Of a stretch of 64,000 nt of DNA, positions 48,660 to 56,691 are shown piece after piece; within the stretch, counting starts at the first letter, position 1, and every line of letters begins with the position of its first letter. The notes below the pieces were generated by a model. It ran no database searches and was not told the origin of the DNA. It saw nothing but the letters and a program-made list of their open reading frames with translations. The position numbers were made by a program, and so were the translations under genes. This stretch comes from an uncultured Saprospiraceae bacterium (GTDB lineage Bacteria > Bacteroidota > Bacteroidia > Chitinophagales > Saprospiraceae), in assembly GCA_937926205.1 (NCBI GenBank), contig CALEYL010000032.1, positions 87,156 to 151,155 of the forward strand. The letters run 5' to 3'.

Positions 48660-51245
48660 TCAATGTCGTGTCAGCAACATTTTTTCTGTGAAAAGACTGT
48701 CATTGATCGACACTTTCACAAAATACGCGCCTTCAGGCAAAAAGTACAAGTCCAGATCCTGTGTGAAGACGCCTGAATCCACCTGGTTTTCCGGAACGGA
48801 CAGCACTAATTTTCCAGTTAGATCATAAACCATTACACCAACCCTGGATGGTTCCTTCAAATCATACTGAAGGGTAACATCACCCGCTGAAGGGTTTGGA
48901 AATATATGTACAAGGGGTTCTGGTTGCGCATTTACCGTGCCGGATTCCGGAGCAGACAAGCTTGCGATTGAATAATTCAGGGCGCAAATGTTAAAAGTTC
49001 CTGTGGCGCCACTGTATCCCCAGACTCTGATGTAAAGCCATGTTCCCACACTGTATCCGCTTATGGTAATGACGGGCATCATGCTGCCATTGCCGTTTGT
49101 ATTGTCGTCTTCGCAAACAATGCCTTGCAAAGCCGAACAACTGCCGTAGTAAATGGCCATCACCAGGTCATTGAGCGTACCAGCTGTTGTGCGAATCGTC
49201 ACCACTCCTGTGGAAGGAACCTGTACTTTATACCACACATCCTTGCCATAAAAAGGGCAACTGGTTGGCGCTGCCGGATTTGTCGTATTGGTGGCCCCAA
49301 CGGTCGTTCCGGAGCTGTTGCTGCAGAGACTGCCGGCAACAATGGTGGTCGCACTGCAGGGGTTGTCGTTGGCTGGTGCCGAAGGCGCCGATGCCGCGCG
49401 ATATCCGGTATTCGGGCCGCCGTAAGCGCTGGCATTGCTGCCGGAACTGTTTGATGCAGCGCGCACCCAATAATAATAAGTCGTACCTGCAACGGCTGAA
49501 AAGTCGTCGTAAGTGGTACTGGTTTGCCAGCTGCCCAGAGCCGTAGCAGTGCTGCTGTTGTTGGCCGTGTTCCGGTAAACCCGGAAATAATTCCCGGAAG
49601 AGCCGGAAAAGGTAATGCGCACTTTGTCGGGGTAACTGCCATCGGAGGCGTTTACCGAAGTCGGGGTTGTTACGGTTACGGTCGCTGCGCGATATCCGGT
49701 ATTCGGGCCGCCGTAAGCGCTGGCATTGCTGCCGGAACTGTTTGATGCAGCGCGCACCCAATAATAATAAGTCGTACCTGCAACGGCTGAAAAGTCGTCG
49801 TAAGTGGTACTGGTTTGCCAGCTGCCCAGAGCCGTAGCAGTGCTGCTGTTGTTGGCCGTGTTCCGGTAAACCCGGAAATAATTCCCGGAAGAGCCGGAAA
49901 AGGTAATGCGCACTTTGTCGGGGTAACTGCCATCGGAGGCGTTTACCGAAGTCGGGGTTGTTACGGTTACGGTCGCTGCGCGATATCCGGTATTCGGGCC
50001 GCCGTAAGCGCTGGCATTGCTGCCGGAACTGTTTGATGCAGCGCGCACCCAATAATAATAAGTCGTACCTGCAACGGCTGAAAAGTCGTCGTAAGTGGTA
50101 CTGGTTTGCCAGCTGCCCAGAGCCGTAGCAGTGCTGCTGTTGTTGGCCGTGTTCCGGTAAACCCGGAAATAATTCCCGGAAGAGCCGGAAAAGGTAATGC
50201 GCACTTTGTCGGGGTAACTGCCATCGGAGGCGTTTACCGAAGTCGGGGTTGTTACGGTACTGCTGCTGGCGGTCGTGAAAGTTTTGACGGTACTGTATGC
50301 AGAATTTCCTCCTGCTGGGGTATAAGCTTTTACGGTCCAATAGTATGTTGTTCCGGGCTGTGGTGCAAAACAAACGCCGGTTGTGATGACAGACCAGGAA
50401 AAAGAGCTGGACGAACCGGTATTTTTGTTGACCACTAAAGTAGAGCCACAGCTTGTAGAACTGCTAAATCCATTTTGAGCTGTCCAGCCGCTATTGGATG
50501 TAGAAACTTGAATTCGGTATTCGACACCGGTTCCGGTTACAGATCCCCAGGAAAAATTAACGGGAATCTGGATATTGGTTCCGCTTGGAGCATTCGTAAC
50601 CGGAGTAGCCGTTGTATTTAATCCGACGGCATAAAATTTAGGATAAACCCCCAGCCGACTATCATTGCCATCAAAAGGCAACCACGTATTACCACCATTG
50701 TAAAGGCGGCAATTGTTATTGCACCAGTTAAATTCTGATACCCGGTACATGGATTTATCAGCACTGATTTCTTCCACAAAACCCACATGGCCGTACAGAG
50801 TGGAATTGCTGTTATTGGGATCATTATCCCAGACAACGATCATCCCCGGATTGCGCTGAGCCAATGGAAGCGCTGATGTTGAGGTAGAATACCACGTTCC
50901 TCCAATAATATTATCCCAGTTTTTTGCATGACGACCTGTTGCATTGCACAATGCCGTTTGAATGCTGTTTACTGTAGTGGAAACGAGGTGCCCGCTTGCC
51001 CTTAATTCCTGAAGACGGGCGTTGACATACCAGGTACATTGTCCTCTTAAATCCTGGGAACCAGTTGTGCAATTATTGGTAGCAAAGGCATTAAGTGGAG
51101 ATGTTGCGTAAGCTGAAGTTGATGTATAAAGGGTTATTGCAGTTGCAGGAAAAGGATTTTGAGCAATAATCGGAGATGCAATCAGCAAAATTGCCCCTGC
51201 CATCAATGCATTCATTATTCCTGCCAGAAAAGAATTTTGTTTCAT
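48660..51245 (-). CDS. T9SS-exported CHAP-domain peptidoglycan hydrolase with tandem beta-sandwich repeats
   Basis: An 861-residue secreted protein; the ATG at 51243-51245 gives the signal peptide (MKQNSFLAGIMNALMAGAILLIASPIIAQ). A CHAP domain covers about 55-215: Cys70 in GQCTWYVNARL, His153 in YGHVGFVEEI and the acidic/amide third residue in SEFNW (Glu171/Asn173). CHAP enzymes cut peptidoglycan peptide or amide bonds. Then come a fibronectin-like domain (about 225-325), three copies of a 97-residue domain (about 328-616; YPDKVRITFSGSSGNYFRVYR), a PPC-like domain with DDN turns (about 630-770) and a T9SS type A sorting domain (about 785-861). It is probably released to act on other cells or on the producer's envelope. 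Confidence 0.88.
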   Translation of the reverse strand: MKQNSFLAGIMNALMAGAILLIASPIIAQNPFPATAITLYTSTSAYATSPLNAFATNNCTTGSQDLRGQCTWYVNARLQELRASGHLVSTTVNSIQTALCNATGRHAKNWDNIIGGTWYSTSTSALPLAQRNPGMIVVWDNDPNNSNSTLYGHVGFVEEISADKSMYRVSEFNWCNNNCRLYNGGNTWLPFDGNDSRLGVYPKFYAVGLNTTATPVTNAPSGTNIQIPVNFSWGSVTGTGVEYRIQVSTSNSGWTAQNGFSSSTSCGSTLVVNKNTGSSSSFSWSVITTGVCFAPQPGTTYYWTVKAYTPAGGNSAYSTVKTFTTASSSTVTTPTSVNASDGSYPDKVRITFSGSSGNYFRVYRNTANNSSTATALGSWQTSTTYDDFSAVAGTTYYYWVRAASNSSGSNASAYGGPNTGYRAATVTVTTPTSVNASDGSYPDKVRITFSGSSGNYFRVYRNTANNSSTATALGSWQTSTTYDDFSAVAGTTYYYWVRAASNSSGSNASAYGGPNTGYRAATVTVTTPTSVNASDGSYPDKVRITFSGSSGNYFRVYRNTANNSSTATALGSWQTSTTYDDFSAVAGTTYYYWVRAASNSSGSNASAYGGPNTGYRAASAPSAPANDNPCSATTIVAGSLCSNSSGTTVGATNTTNPAAPTSCPFYGKDVWYKVQVPSTGVVTIRTTAGTLNDLVMAIYYGSCSALQGIVCEDDNTNGNGSMMPVITISGYSVGTWLYIRVWGYSGATGTFNICALNYSIASLSAPESGTVNAQPEPLVHIFPNPSAGDVTLQYDLKEPSRVGVMVYDLTGKLVLSVPENQVDSGVFTQDLDLYFLPEGAYFVKVSINDSLFTEKMLLTRH
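49396..50258. repeat. three base-identical 291-bp tandem repeats
   Basis: The copies begin at 49396, 49687 and 49978 and agree at every base I compared, synonymous positions included; the third copy diverges at 50259, three bases or so before the end of the unit. In protein they are three identical 97-residue beta-sandwich domains of the CHAP protein. Confidence 0.92.
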
Positions 51246-51328
51246 AAATATTGAGCTTGATTTTATGATGGTAAATAAGTCTGAGGTTTTGGCTGTATCC
51301 ACAGAGGCGGGTAATATTGTGTCTGCGA

Positions 51329-51760
51329 TCAATACAGCTTGTAATACAGTTTGTAGTAAGCGCCGTCCTCTGAAAAGCTGGCAATTTTTTCGCCCGCGCC
51401 TGCGTCCCTGCAGGAGAGCACGGCCTTTCCAAGGAAATCATCGGAATCAAAAGTGTCGTCGTCCCACATATTGAAGGTGACGCTGCCGTCAATGGCAATG
51501 GAATTGACTTCACGCATATCGATGTAGTCGCCGGCAGACATCCTCATCCGGGATTTGGGCCATTCTTCGACATAATCGCCGTGGTCAATTTTGAAATAAA
51601 TGGCATCGGGAGTCAGGTATCCCTCAGCGGTAATGCATTTCAGACCAATCAATTGCAGGCGACAGGAGGATGTCAGTGATGCTGCATCTGCCGTCGTAGC
51701 TGATGCTTCGGGGCCGTGCATCGGAAAAAAAGCCATGATCAATAAAAGGAGGTTACTCAT
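51329..51760 (-). CDS. small secreted C2-like protein
   Basis: A 143-residue protein from the ATG at 51758-51760; the frame is open upstream to 51988 but overlaps the divergent CHAT gene. The hydrophobic N-terminus (MSNLLLLIMAFFPMHGPEASA) is a signal peptide. The body has the pattern LQLIGLKCITAEGY...DAIYFKIDHGDYVEEWPKS and NMWDDDTFDSDDFLGKAVLSC, a calcium-binding C2-like beta-sandwich: acidic loops DDDTFDSDD and a strand LGKAVLS. Two cysteines (about 30 and 117) could form a disulfide. The C-terminus ends in YYKLYYKLY, a small internal duplication. It lies 83 bases upstream of the CHAP gene on the same strand, and the two may be linked. No further function can be given. Confidence 0.65.
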   Translation of the reverse strand: MSNLLLLIMAFFPMHGPEASATTADAASLTSSCRLQLIGLKCITAEGYLTPDAIYFKIDHGDYVEEWPKSRMRMSAGDYIDMREVNSIAIDGSVTFNMWDDDTFDSDDFLGKAVLSCRDAGAGEKIASFSEDGAYYKLYYKLY

Positions 51761-51986
51761 CGCTGGAAGTTTTAGATCGTGAACGCCTACTCTGTTTGCG
51801 GTTTTCGGCAGCGCCGCTTTGATTGATTTTTTCGGGCCCTGTTTTTGCTCCCTTTTTTTGAGTGGAATAAACCACTCATACCAGCTAAAAGCCCCCTGTT
51901 TTGAAAATGTAATCGACACCACAGGAACTTTTTGAAAAAAAAATGGGATATTCCGATTGCATTCAGAATAAACAAAGCGCGAAACC

Positions 51987-54911
51987 ATGAAAATGAGAAA
52001 CCTACACCTGTTGCTGATCTGGTCAGTTGTCCCTTTTTTCGCTTCGGGACAAGCCTTTGCTTCATTGGAAAAAGACCTGGATGGTTTAATTGAAGCGAGG
52101 AAATATCAGGAAGCCCTACCCGTTGCACAACAGCTGTTGTTGCTGTCAAAAGATAGCCTTGGATTTAAGGATACAACAACGGCACACTGTTTTTCCTGGG
52201 TTGGGTTAGTGTACGGCTGGCTGGGGAAATTTCCTGAAAGTGCCCTGCACTATGACTCGGCTTTGCTGATACAAGCGCAGTTACTGGATCATTGTCATCC
52301 CAGATACCAGCTTGTTTTGAGGAGCAGCATTACGGCAAGAATACAGAGCGACCGCCTGGCGGAAGCCGAAACGCTGATTAATGAGGCCATCAGTAATTTT
52401 GAAGGTCCCAACCCGGTTTGCTCCAACCAGGCAGATTACCTGCTGATGCTTTACAACATTGCCAATGTGTATCTCGGGCAGAGTAAATTTGAACAGGCGG
52501 CTGCCCTGTACGAAAAATGCATCAATAATTCCGATCCCCGTAACCGGAAAGATAGTTTACAGGTAGCCAGGCTCTATTCCAATTACGCCCTGCTCCATTA
52601 CAGACTGGGGAACCTTCCTGACGCGGCAGACTTTCTGAGCCAAACCGAACAAATGCAGCAAGCCCTGTTGGGAAATGAGCACCCCGAACTGGCTGCAACG
52701 CACAACGCGTTGTCGGTCATGTATATGAAAATGAATGATTGGCCAAAAGCAGAAATCTATCTCGACAAAAGCCTCCGTGTCATCGAAAAAGAACAGGGTA
52801 AAACACACCCAAAATATTTTCTTGGGCTGAACAACCTGGCAAATGTTTATCAACAAAAAAAGGAATTTGAAAAAGCCGTCGAACTTTACCAAAACGTACT
52901 TGAGTTCTACCTGACTACAAAAGGGAAGGAATCTTCTGATTACATAATCGCTTTGGGAAACCTGGCAGGTTGTCTGTCAGCGCTTAAATCGTATAACAAC
53001 CTCGAGCCTATGCTCATGGAATGTGTACAGCTTTCCGATAAAGTCCACGGCCATTATTCGCTTTCCAAAGCGCTCCATCTTAAAAACCTGATGGTGTTTT
53101 TTGGAAAGACCGGCAACTATGAGAAAGCTCAACAGTATTACAATGAATGCCGGGAAATTTATGACAGCATCATCCAGCCGGAGCATCCCGATTATGTCCG
53201 GTTGCGCTACGACATGGCCGATATCCATCGAATCTATGGAGATTATCAGCGGTCACTCCAACTGCATGAAGAAGCGTTTCCTTTGTTAAAGGTAAATATT
53301 GACCGAAATTTTGCGGGACTTCCGGACCGGCAGCGCAGTTCATTTTTTCAGCAAACCAAGCTTTATTTTGAGGGAGCTGCCAATCTGGTGGAGCGGGCAA
53401 ACGGACAAATTCCCGGCCTGGCAGGGCGCCTTTACGATTATTGCCTCCTGACAAAAAATGCCCTGTTTAATTCATCTGAAAAAGTAAAGCAATCCATCCT
53501 GTCCAGTGGTGATAAGGCCTTAAAAAGCGATTATCAACGCTGGTTGAAGCTCAGAGAAAATATCGCCAGAATTTACTCCATGCCCAAAGCGACCGCCGAG
53601 ACCCGGATACTCGACAGCCTTGAACAGGAAAATCAGGGACTGGAACAAAGCCTTACCCGGCGTTCTGCACCTTTTTCTGATTTAACAGCCCGGAGAGTTG
53701 TTTCCTGGAAAGAGGTTCGTGATGCACTGCGTCCGGGGGAAGCGGCAATCGAGATATTCCGCTACCAATACAGCAACATCAGTTTTACGGATACCATCCA
53801 TTATGCTGCGCTGATCATTACGTCCGATACCCGGGAACATCCGGCTTTTGTACTGCTGTCCAAAGGGAACAACCTGGAGACGACCTATTATGAGGCTTAC
53901 CGGTCAACAATAACCGATTCTTTGTATGCGCCGCCGCCTCATGCTTACCAGCATTATTGGGAAGCTTTTGAACCCTGGCTACGCGACATCAGAACCATAT
54001 ATTTTGCTCCTGATGGCATCTATCACAAAATTTCGCTTCAGTCACTGATCGACAGGAACGGAACCTATTTACTGGACCGGTTTGATTTTCGGATAGTCGG
54101 GAGCACAAAAGTGTTGTTGGATTCTCCGGCTAAGCCGAGCCGGCTAAAAAGCAGCGCGCTTTTCGGCAATCCCAATTTTACTTTTGCCTCCCCGAATGCA
54201 GTTGAACAGGAACCTGCTTCAAAAGGATCACCCGTTTATTATTTGCGGGATCCCGGCGAAAACAGTCCATGGGTATTGGATCCATTGCCCAATTCCAGAG
54301 ATGAAATATGGAGCATAAAAGAAGTGCTCGAAAGCCATTCCATCGCAGTTTCCGTCTTTATGGAAGAAAAGGCATCTGAAGCGCAATTAAAAGCCGTTCG
54401 CAGTCCGGGCATCCTTCACCTGGCTACGCACGGGCTTTTTTCCGGCGCCGAAAACAGCGCTTTATCCCCCTTGAAAAGGGCGGAAAATCCAGAGGACCCT
54501 TATCTGACTTCTTTGCTTTTTTGGGCCGGAGCGCAACAATCCATTGATCGCCTCGCCATCATAAGATCATCTGAAGACGGCATCCTGACGGCACTTGAGG
54601 CCATGAGCCTTAATCTGGAAAATACTGAAATTGTCGTATTGAGCGCCTGCGAAACCGGGCTTGGTACCATTCTCAACGGCGAAGGGGTTTACGGATTGCA
54701 ACGGGCTTTGCAAATAGCCGGCGCACGAAGTGTGTTGATGAGTCTTTGGAAGGTGGATGACGTTGCGACAAAAGAACTGATGGTCTTGTTTTATCAAAAG
54801 TGGCTGAGCGGCGCTTCTAAACACGAGGCGTTGCGGCAGGCACAGCAAGCTATGAAAGAAAAGTACAAGCTCCCGTTGTATTGGGGCGCATTTGTACTGT
54901 CGGAAAAATAA
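51987..54911 (+). CDS. secreted TPR-CHAT caspase-like protease
   Basis: A 974-residue protein. Residues 1-26 are a signal peptide (MKMRNLHLLLIWSVVPFFASGQAFA), so the mature protein is periplasmic or surface-exposed. Tetratricopeptide repeats fill about 30-480 (for example LYSNYALLHYRLGNLPDAADFLSQTEQ and FEKAVELYQNVLEFY). A helical linker follows, and the CHAT domain occupies about 690-974 with the catalytic His815 in HLATHGLFSG and Cys888 in VVLSACETGLG; it ends in LPLYWGAFVLSEK, the canonical CHAT end. CHAT proteins are caspase-related cysteine proteases; TPRs normally sense or recruit a partner. The sigma gene follows after 80 bases. There is no membrane helix besides the signal. Its substrate may be the membrane anti-sigma-like protein two genes on. 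Confidence 0.9.
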   Translation: MKMRNLHLLLIWSVVPFFASGQAFASLEKDLDGLIEARKYQEALPVAQQLLLLSKDSLGFKDTTTAHCFSWVGLVYGWLGKFPESALHYDSALLIQAQLLDHCHPRYQLVLRSSITARIQSDRLAEAETLINEAISNFEGPNPVCSNQADYLLMLYNIANVYLGQSKFEQAAALYEKCINNSDPRNRKDSLQVARLYSNYALLHYRLGNLPDAADFLSQTEQMQQALLGNEHPELAATHNALSVMYMKMNDWPKAEIYLDKSLRVIEKEQGKTHPKYFLGLNNLANVYQQKKEFEKAVELYQNVLEFYLTTKGKESSDYIIALGNLAGCLSALKSYNNLEPMLMECVQLSDKVHGHYSLSKALHLKNLMVFFGKTGNYEKAQQYYNECREIYDSIIQPEHPDYVRLRYDMADIHRIYGDYQRSLQLHEEAFPLLKVNIDRNFAGLPDRQRSSFFQQTKLYFEGAANLVERANGQIPGLAGRLYDYCLLTKNALFNSSEKVKQSILSSGDKALKSDYQRWLKLRENIARIYSMPKATAETRILDSLEQENQGLEQSLTRRSAPFSDLTARRVVSWKEVRDALRPGEAAIEIFRYQYSNISFTDTIHYAALIITSDTREHPAFVLLSKGNNLETTYYEAYRSTITDSLYAPPPHAYQHYWEAFEPWLRDIRTIYFAPDGIYHKISLQSLIDRNGTYLLDRFDFRIVGSTKVLLDSPAKPSRLKSSALFGNPNFTFASPNAVEQEPASKGSPVYYLRDPGENSPWVLDPLPNSRDEIWSIKEVLESHSIAVSVFMEEKASEAQLKAVRSPGILHLATHGLFSGAENSALSPLKRAENPEDPYLTSLLFWAGAQQSIDRLAIIRSSEDGILTALEAMSLNLENTEIVVLSACETGLGTILNGEGVYGLQRALQIAGARSVLMSLWKVDDVATKELMVLFYQKWLSGASKHEALRQAQQAMKEKYKLPLYWGAFVLSEK

Positions 54912-54991
54912 TTTTTTAAAAAAAGACGGTTGCGGTTACAAATTCAGGGTTTATGGCTTTAAGCTGTTAAAACCTGTTGATCTCTTTGCAC

Positions 54992-55606
54992 ATGCCATTC
55001 CATATCAAACGCAAAAGTAAGTATGACTTCCAGGAGTTATTTGAAGGACTGCGCCTGGAAAGCAACGAGGCTTTTGCATTTCTTTCGGAAAAAGTTTCTC
55101 CGGGCATCCATAAGATTGCCCGGCAGCATGGTTTGAGCAAAGAGGATGCGGAAGATCTGGTCCATGAAGTCATATTGGCGCTGATTTTGAAAATCAGAAG
55201 CGGAGAATATGTTTTTCAGGGACACGACCCCGCTTCGTATGTCATTGAAGGCGCAAAGCTGCGCATACAGACCCAAATGAGAACGGGAAGCCGGCGATGG
55301 GCAAAGGAACAACACGCTGATTTTATTGCCCTCTGGAAAAACGAAGGAAGCTCCGATGGCCTGACTGTTTACAATGATGCGACGGAAAAATTAGAGCAAC
55401 TGGATCGACTGATTGACCAACTTGGGCCGCGTTGCAGGCAGCTGATTAGTTTGCATTACTTCGACAATACACCTGATAAAGAAGTCGTTGAAAAAAAATT
55501 AACGCCTTACAATACGGTTGGCGCGCTCAAAGCCAAACGCTGGTCCTACATCCAAAAACTAAAGGAAGCGATTGAAATAAGCAAATCAACTTCATCAGAT
55601 GGTTAA
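54992..55606 (+). CDS. sigma-70 family (ECF-like) RNA polymerase sigma factor
   Basis: A 204-residue sigma factor. The ATG at 54992 is chosen over an upstream TTG (54977). Region 2 occupies about 25-100: LSKEDAEDLVHEVILALILKIRSGEY with the DLVHEV core-binding motif. Region 4 occupies about 130-190: LDRLIDQLGPRCRQLISLHYFDNTPDKEVVEKK...NTVGALKAKRWSYIQKLKEAI, a helix-turn-helix with weaker match in the recognition helix. This type is seen in Bacteroidota paired with membrane anti-sigma-like proteins. It lies between the secreted TPR-CHAT protease and the anti-sigma-like gene, 15 bases before the latter. Confidence 0.85.
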   Translation: MPFHIKRKSKYDFQELFEGLRLESNEAFAFLSEKVSPGIHKIARQHGLSKEDAEDLVHEVILALILKIRSGEYVFQGHDPASYVIEGAKLRIQTQMRTGSRRWAKEQHADFIALWKNEGSSDGLTVYNDATEKLEQLDRLIDQLGPRCRQLISLHYFDNTPDKEVVEKKLTPYNTVGALKAKRWSYIQKLKEAIEISKSTSSDG

Positions 55607-55621
55607 CCAAAAGACGTACCC

Positions 55622-56569
55622 ATGAATCCTGATATTGAATCCTATCTATTGGGAGAACTAAAAGGCGACGCCCTGCGGGAATTTGAAAAAGAACTGGCTT
55701 CAAATCCTGCATTGCACAAAGAAGTAGAGTCCTATCGTGCAATCGTTGGGGATCTTAAAAACCTTGCCCTCCTGAAAAAAATACAAGCCGCTGGTGAAAC
55801 CGCAAAAGCGCGCCGGCGAAAAAAAAAAGCGCGCAAACTTTGGATCATCTTTTTCGCTGCTGCGGCCGTCACAACTGCGACAGCAATTTGGTTTTACCAA
55901 GCCCGGACGCCCGAAATGACCAGTCCGGCAGAAACGGCGCCCGAAAACACCCCCTTTATCCCTACTTTACCAAATTCCGATAAAATAATTGACCCCAAAA
56001 CCCCCGTCCCGGAAAAAGGGAAAAATACTGCTTCCCCTTTCAAAAACAAATCGACACCCACTTCTCCCGGACCGGTAGCAGAAGCAGAAAGGCAAACTAC
56101 CCCCAGGACAACAGGCGGCTTTCGGAGCGGAAAAACGACCGTTCCTTCACCCCCAAAAACTTTGGTCAATTTCCCGGATTCGCTCTTCATCACACCCGCG
56201 TACCCGGCTTTATCCTGGGAACACCCCGTCTATACGCCTGTAGCGGAAACGCTGCTCGCGCACAAATTCAACCTGGATACAGATTGTTTGGCCAGACCGG
56301 GCCAAAACGCCCCGCCTTCTGATTCCCTCGTTCTGATGCTGGCGGCCTGCCATTTGGCTAAAAATGAACCTGATGTCGCCAGGTATTGGTTCAACCGGAT
56401 TTACGGTTCAGAAACCTTTTTTTCGGAAGCAGCCTGGGGCCTCAGCTGGTGCGCATTGCTTAACAATGAACCCATCAAAGCAAGAATATTGCTGGAAGAA
56501 GTGATCGCAAAAAATGATGTTGTTTTTGCACCCCGGGCCAAAAAGCTGCTGCAGTTGATGAAGAAGTAG
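55622..56569 (+). CDS. membrane anti-sigma-like protein with periplasmic Pro/Thr-rich and helical domain
   Basis: A 315-residue protein. The N-terminus IESYLLGELKGDALREFEKELASNPALHKEVE resembles the sigma-binding part of anti-sigma factors (a helical cytoplasmic domain without a zinc finger). A strongly basic segment (KARRRKKKARK) and a membrane helix (LWIIFFAAAAVTTATAIWF, about 73-91) follow. The periplasmic side is a long Pro/Thr/Lys linker (about 95-190) and then a TPR-like helical domain (about 210-315: LMLAACHLAKNEPDVARYWFNRIYGS, AWGLSWCALLNNEPIKARILLEEVI). The linker is an obvious place for proteolysis by the secreted CHAT protease. It is the last gene before a bidirectional terminator. 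Confidence 0.8.
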   Translation: MNPDIESYLLGELKGDALREFEKELASNPALHKEVESYRAIVGDLKNLALLKKIQAAGETAKARRRKKKARKLWIIFFAAAAVTTATAIWFYQARTPEMTSPAETAPENTPFIPTLPNSDKIIDPKTPVPEKGKNTASPFKNKSTPTSPGPVAEAERQTTPRTTGGFRSGKTTVPSPPKTLVNFPDSLFITPAYPALSWEHPVYTPVAETLLAHKFNLDTDCLARPGQNAPPSDSLVLMLAACHLAKNEPDVARYWFNRIYGSETFFSEAAWGLSWCALLNNEPIKARILLEEVIAKNDVVFAPRAKKLLQLMKK

Positions 56570-56636
56570 AACCAAACACCTTCCTCGTGATTCCGCCCCG
56601 CGAATGTTCCTGAAATCCGGGGCCGGGCAAAAAAAA

Positions 56637-56673
56637 AGGAGACATTCTGGGTTTAGAATGCCTCCTGTTTTTT
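56637..56673. terminator. bidirectional intrinsic terminator
   Basis: AGGAGACATTCT (56637-56648) pairs, with one mismatch, with AGAATGCCTCCT (56655-56666) around GGGTTT. T-runs follow on the plus strand (56667-56673) and A's precede on the left, serving the anti-sigma-like gene and the convergent 3-kb gene. Confidence 0.88.
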
Positions 56674-56691
56674 GGATTGCATCAATGCTGA

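Noticed and set aside
49396..50258. Possible CRISPR-like array
   Set aside because: The units are 291 bp long, contiguous and coding, with no spacers.
49396..50438. Several open frames on both strands with repeated protein sequences
   Set aside because: They are frame shadows of the three 291-bp coding repeats of the CHAP protein; the minus-strand frame with signal peptide and T9SS domain explains the DNA.
51987..56569. A genuine type III-E CRISPR locus
   Set aside because: No Cas7-11 effector, repeat array or adaptation gene is present, and the protease is exported; only the output-arm logic is similar.
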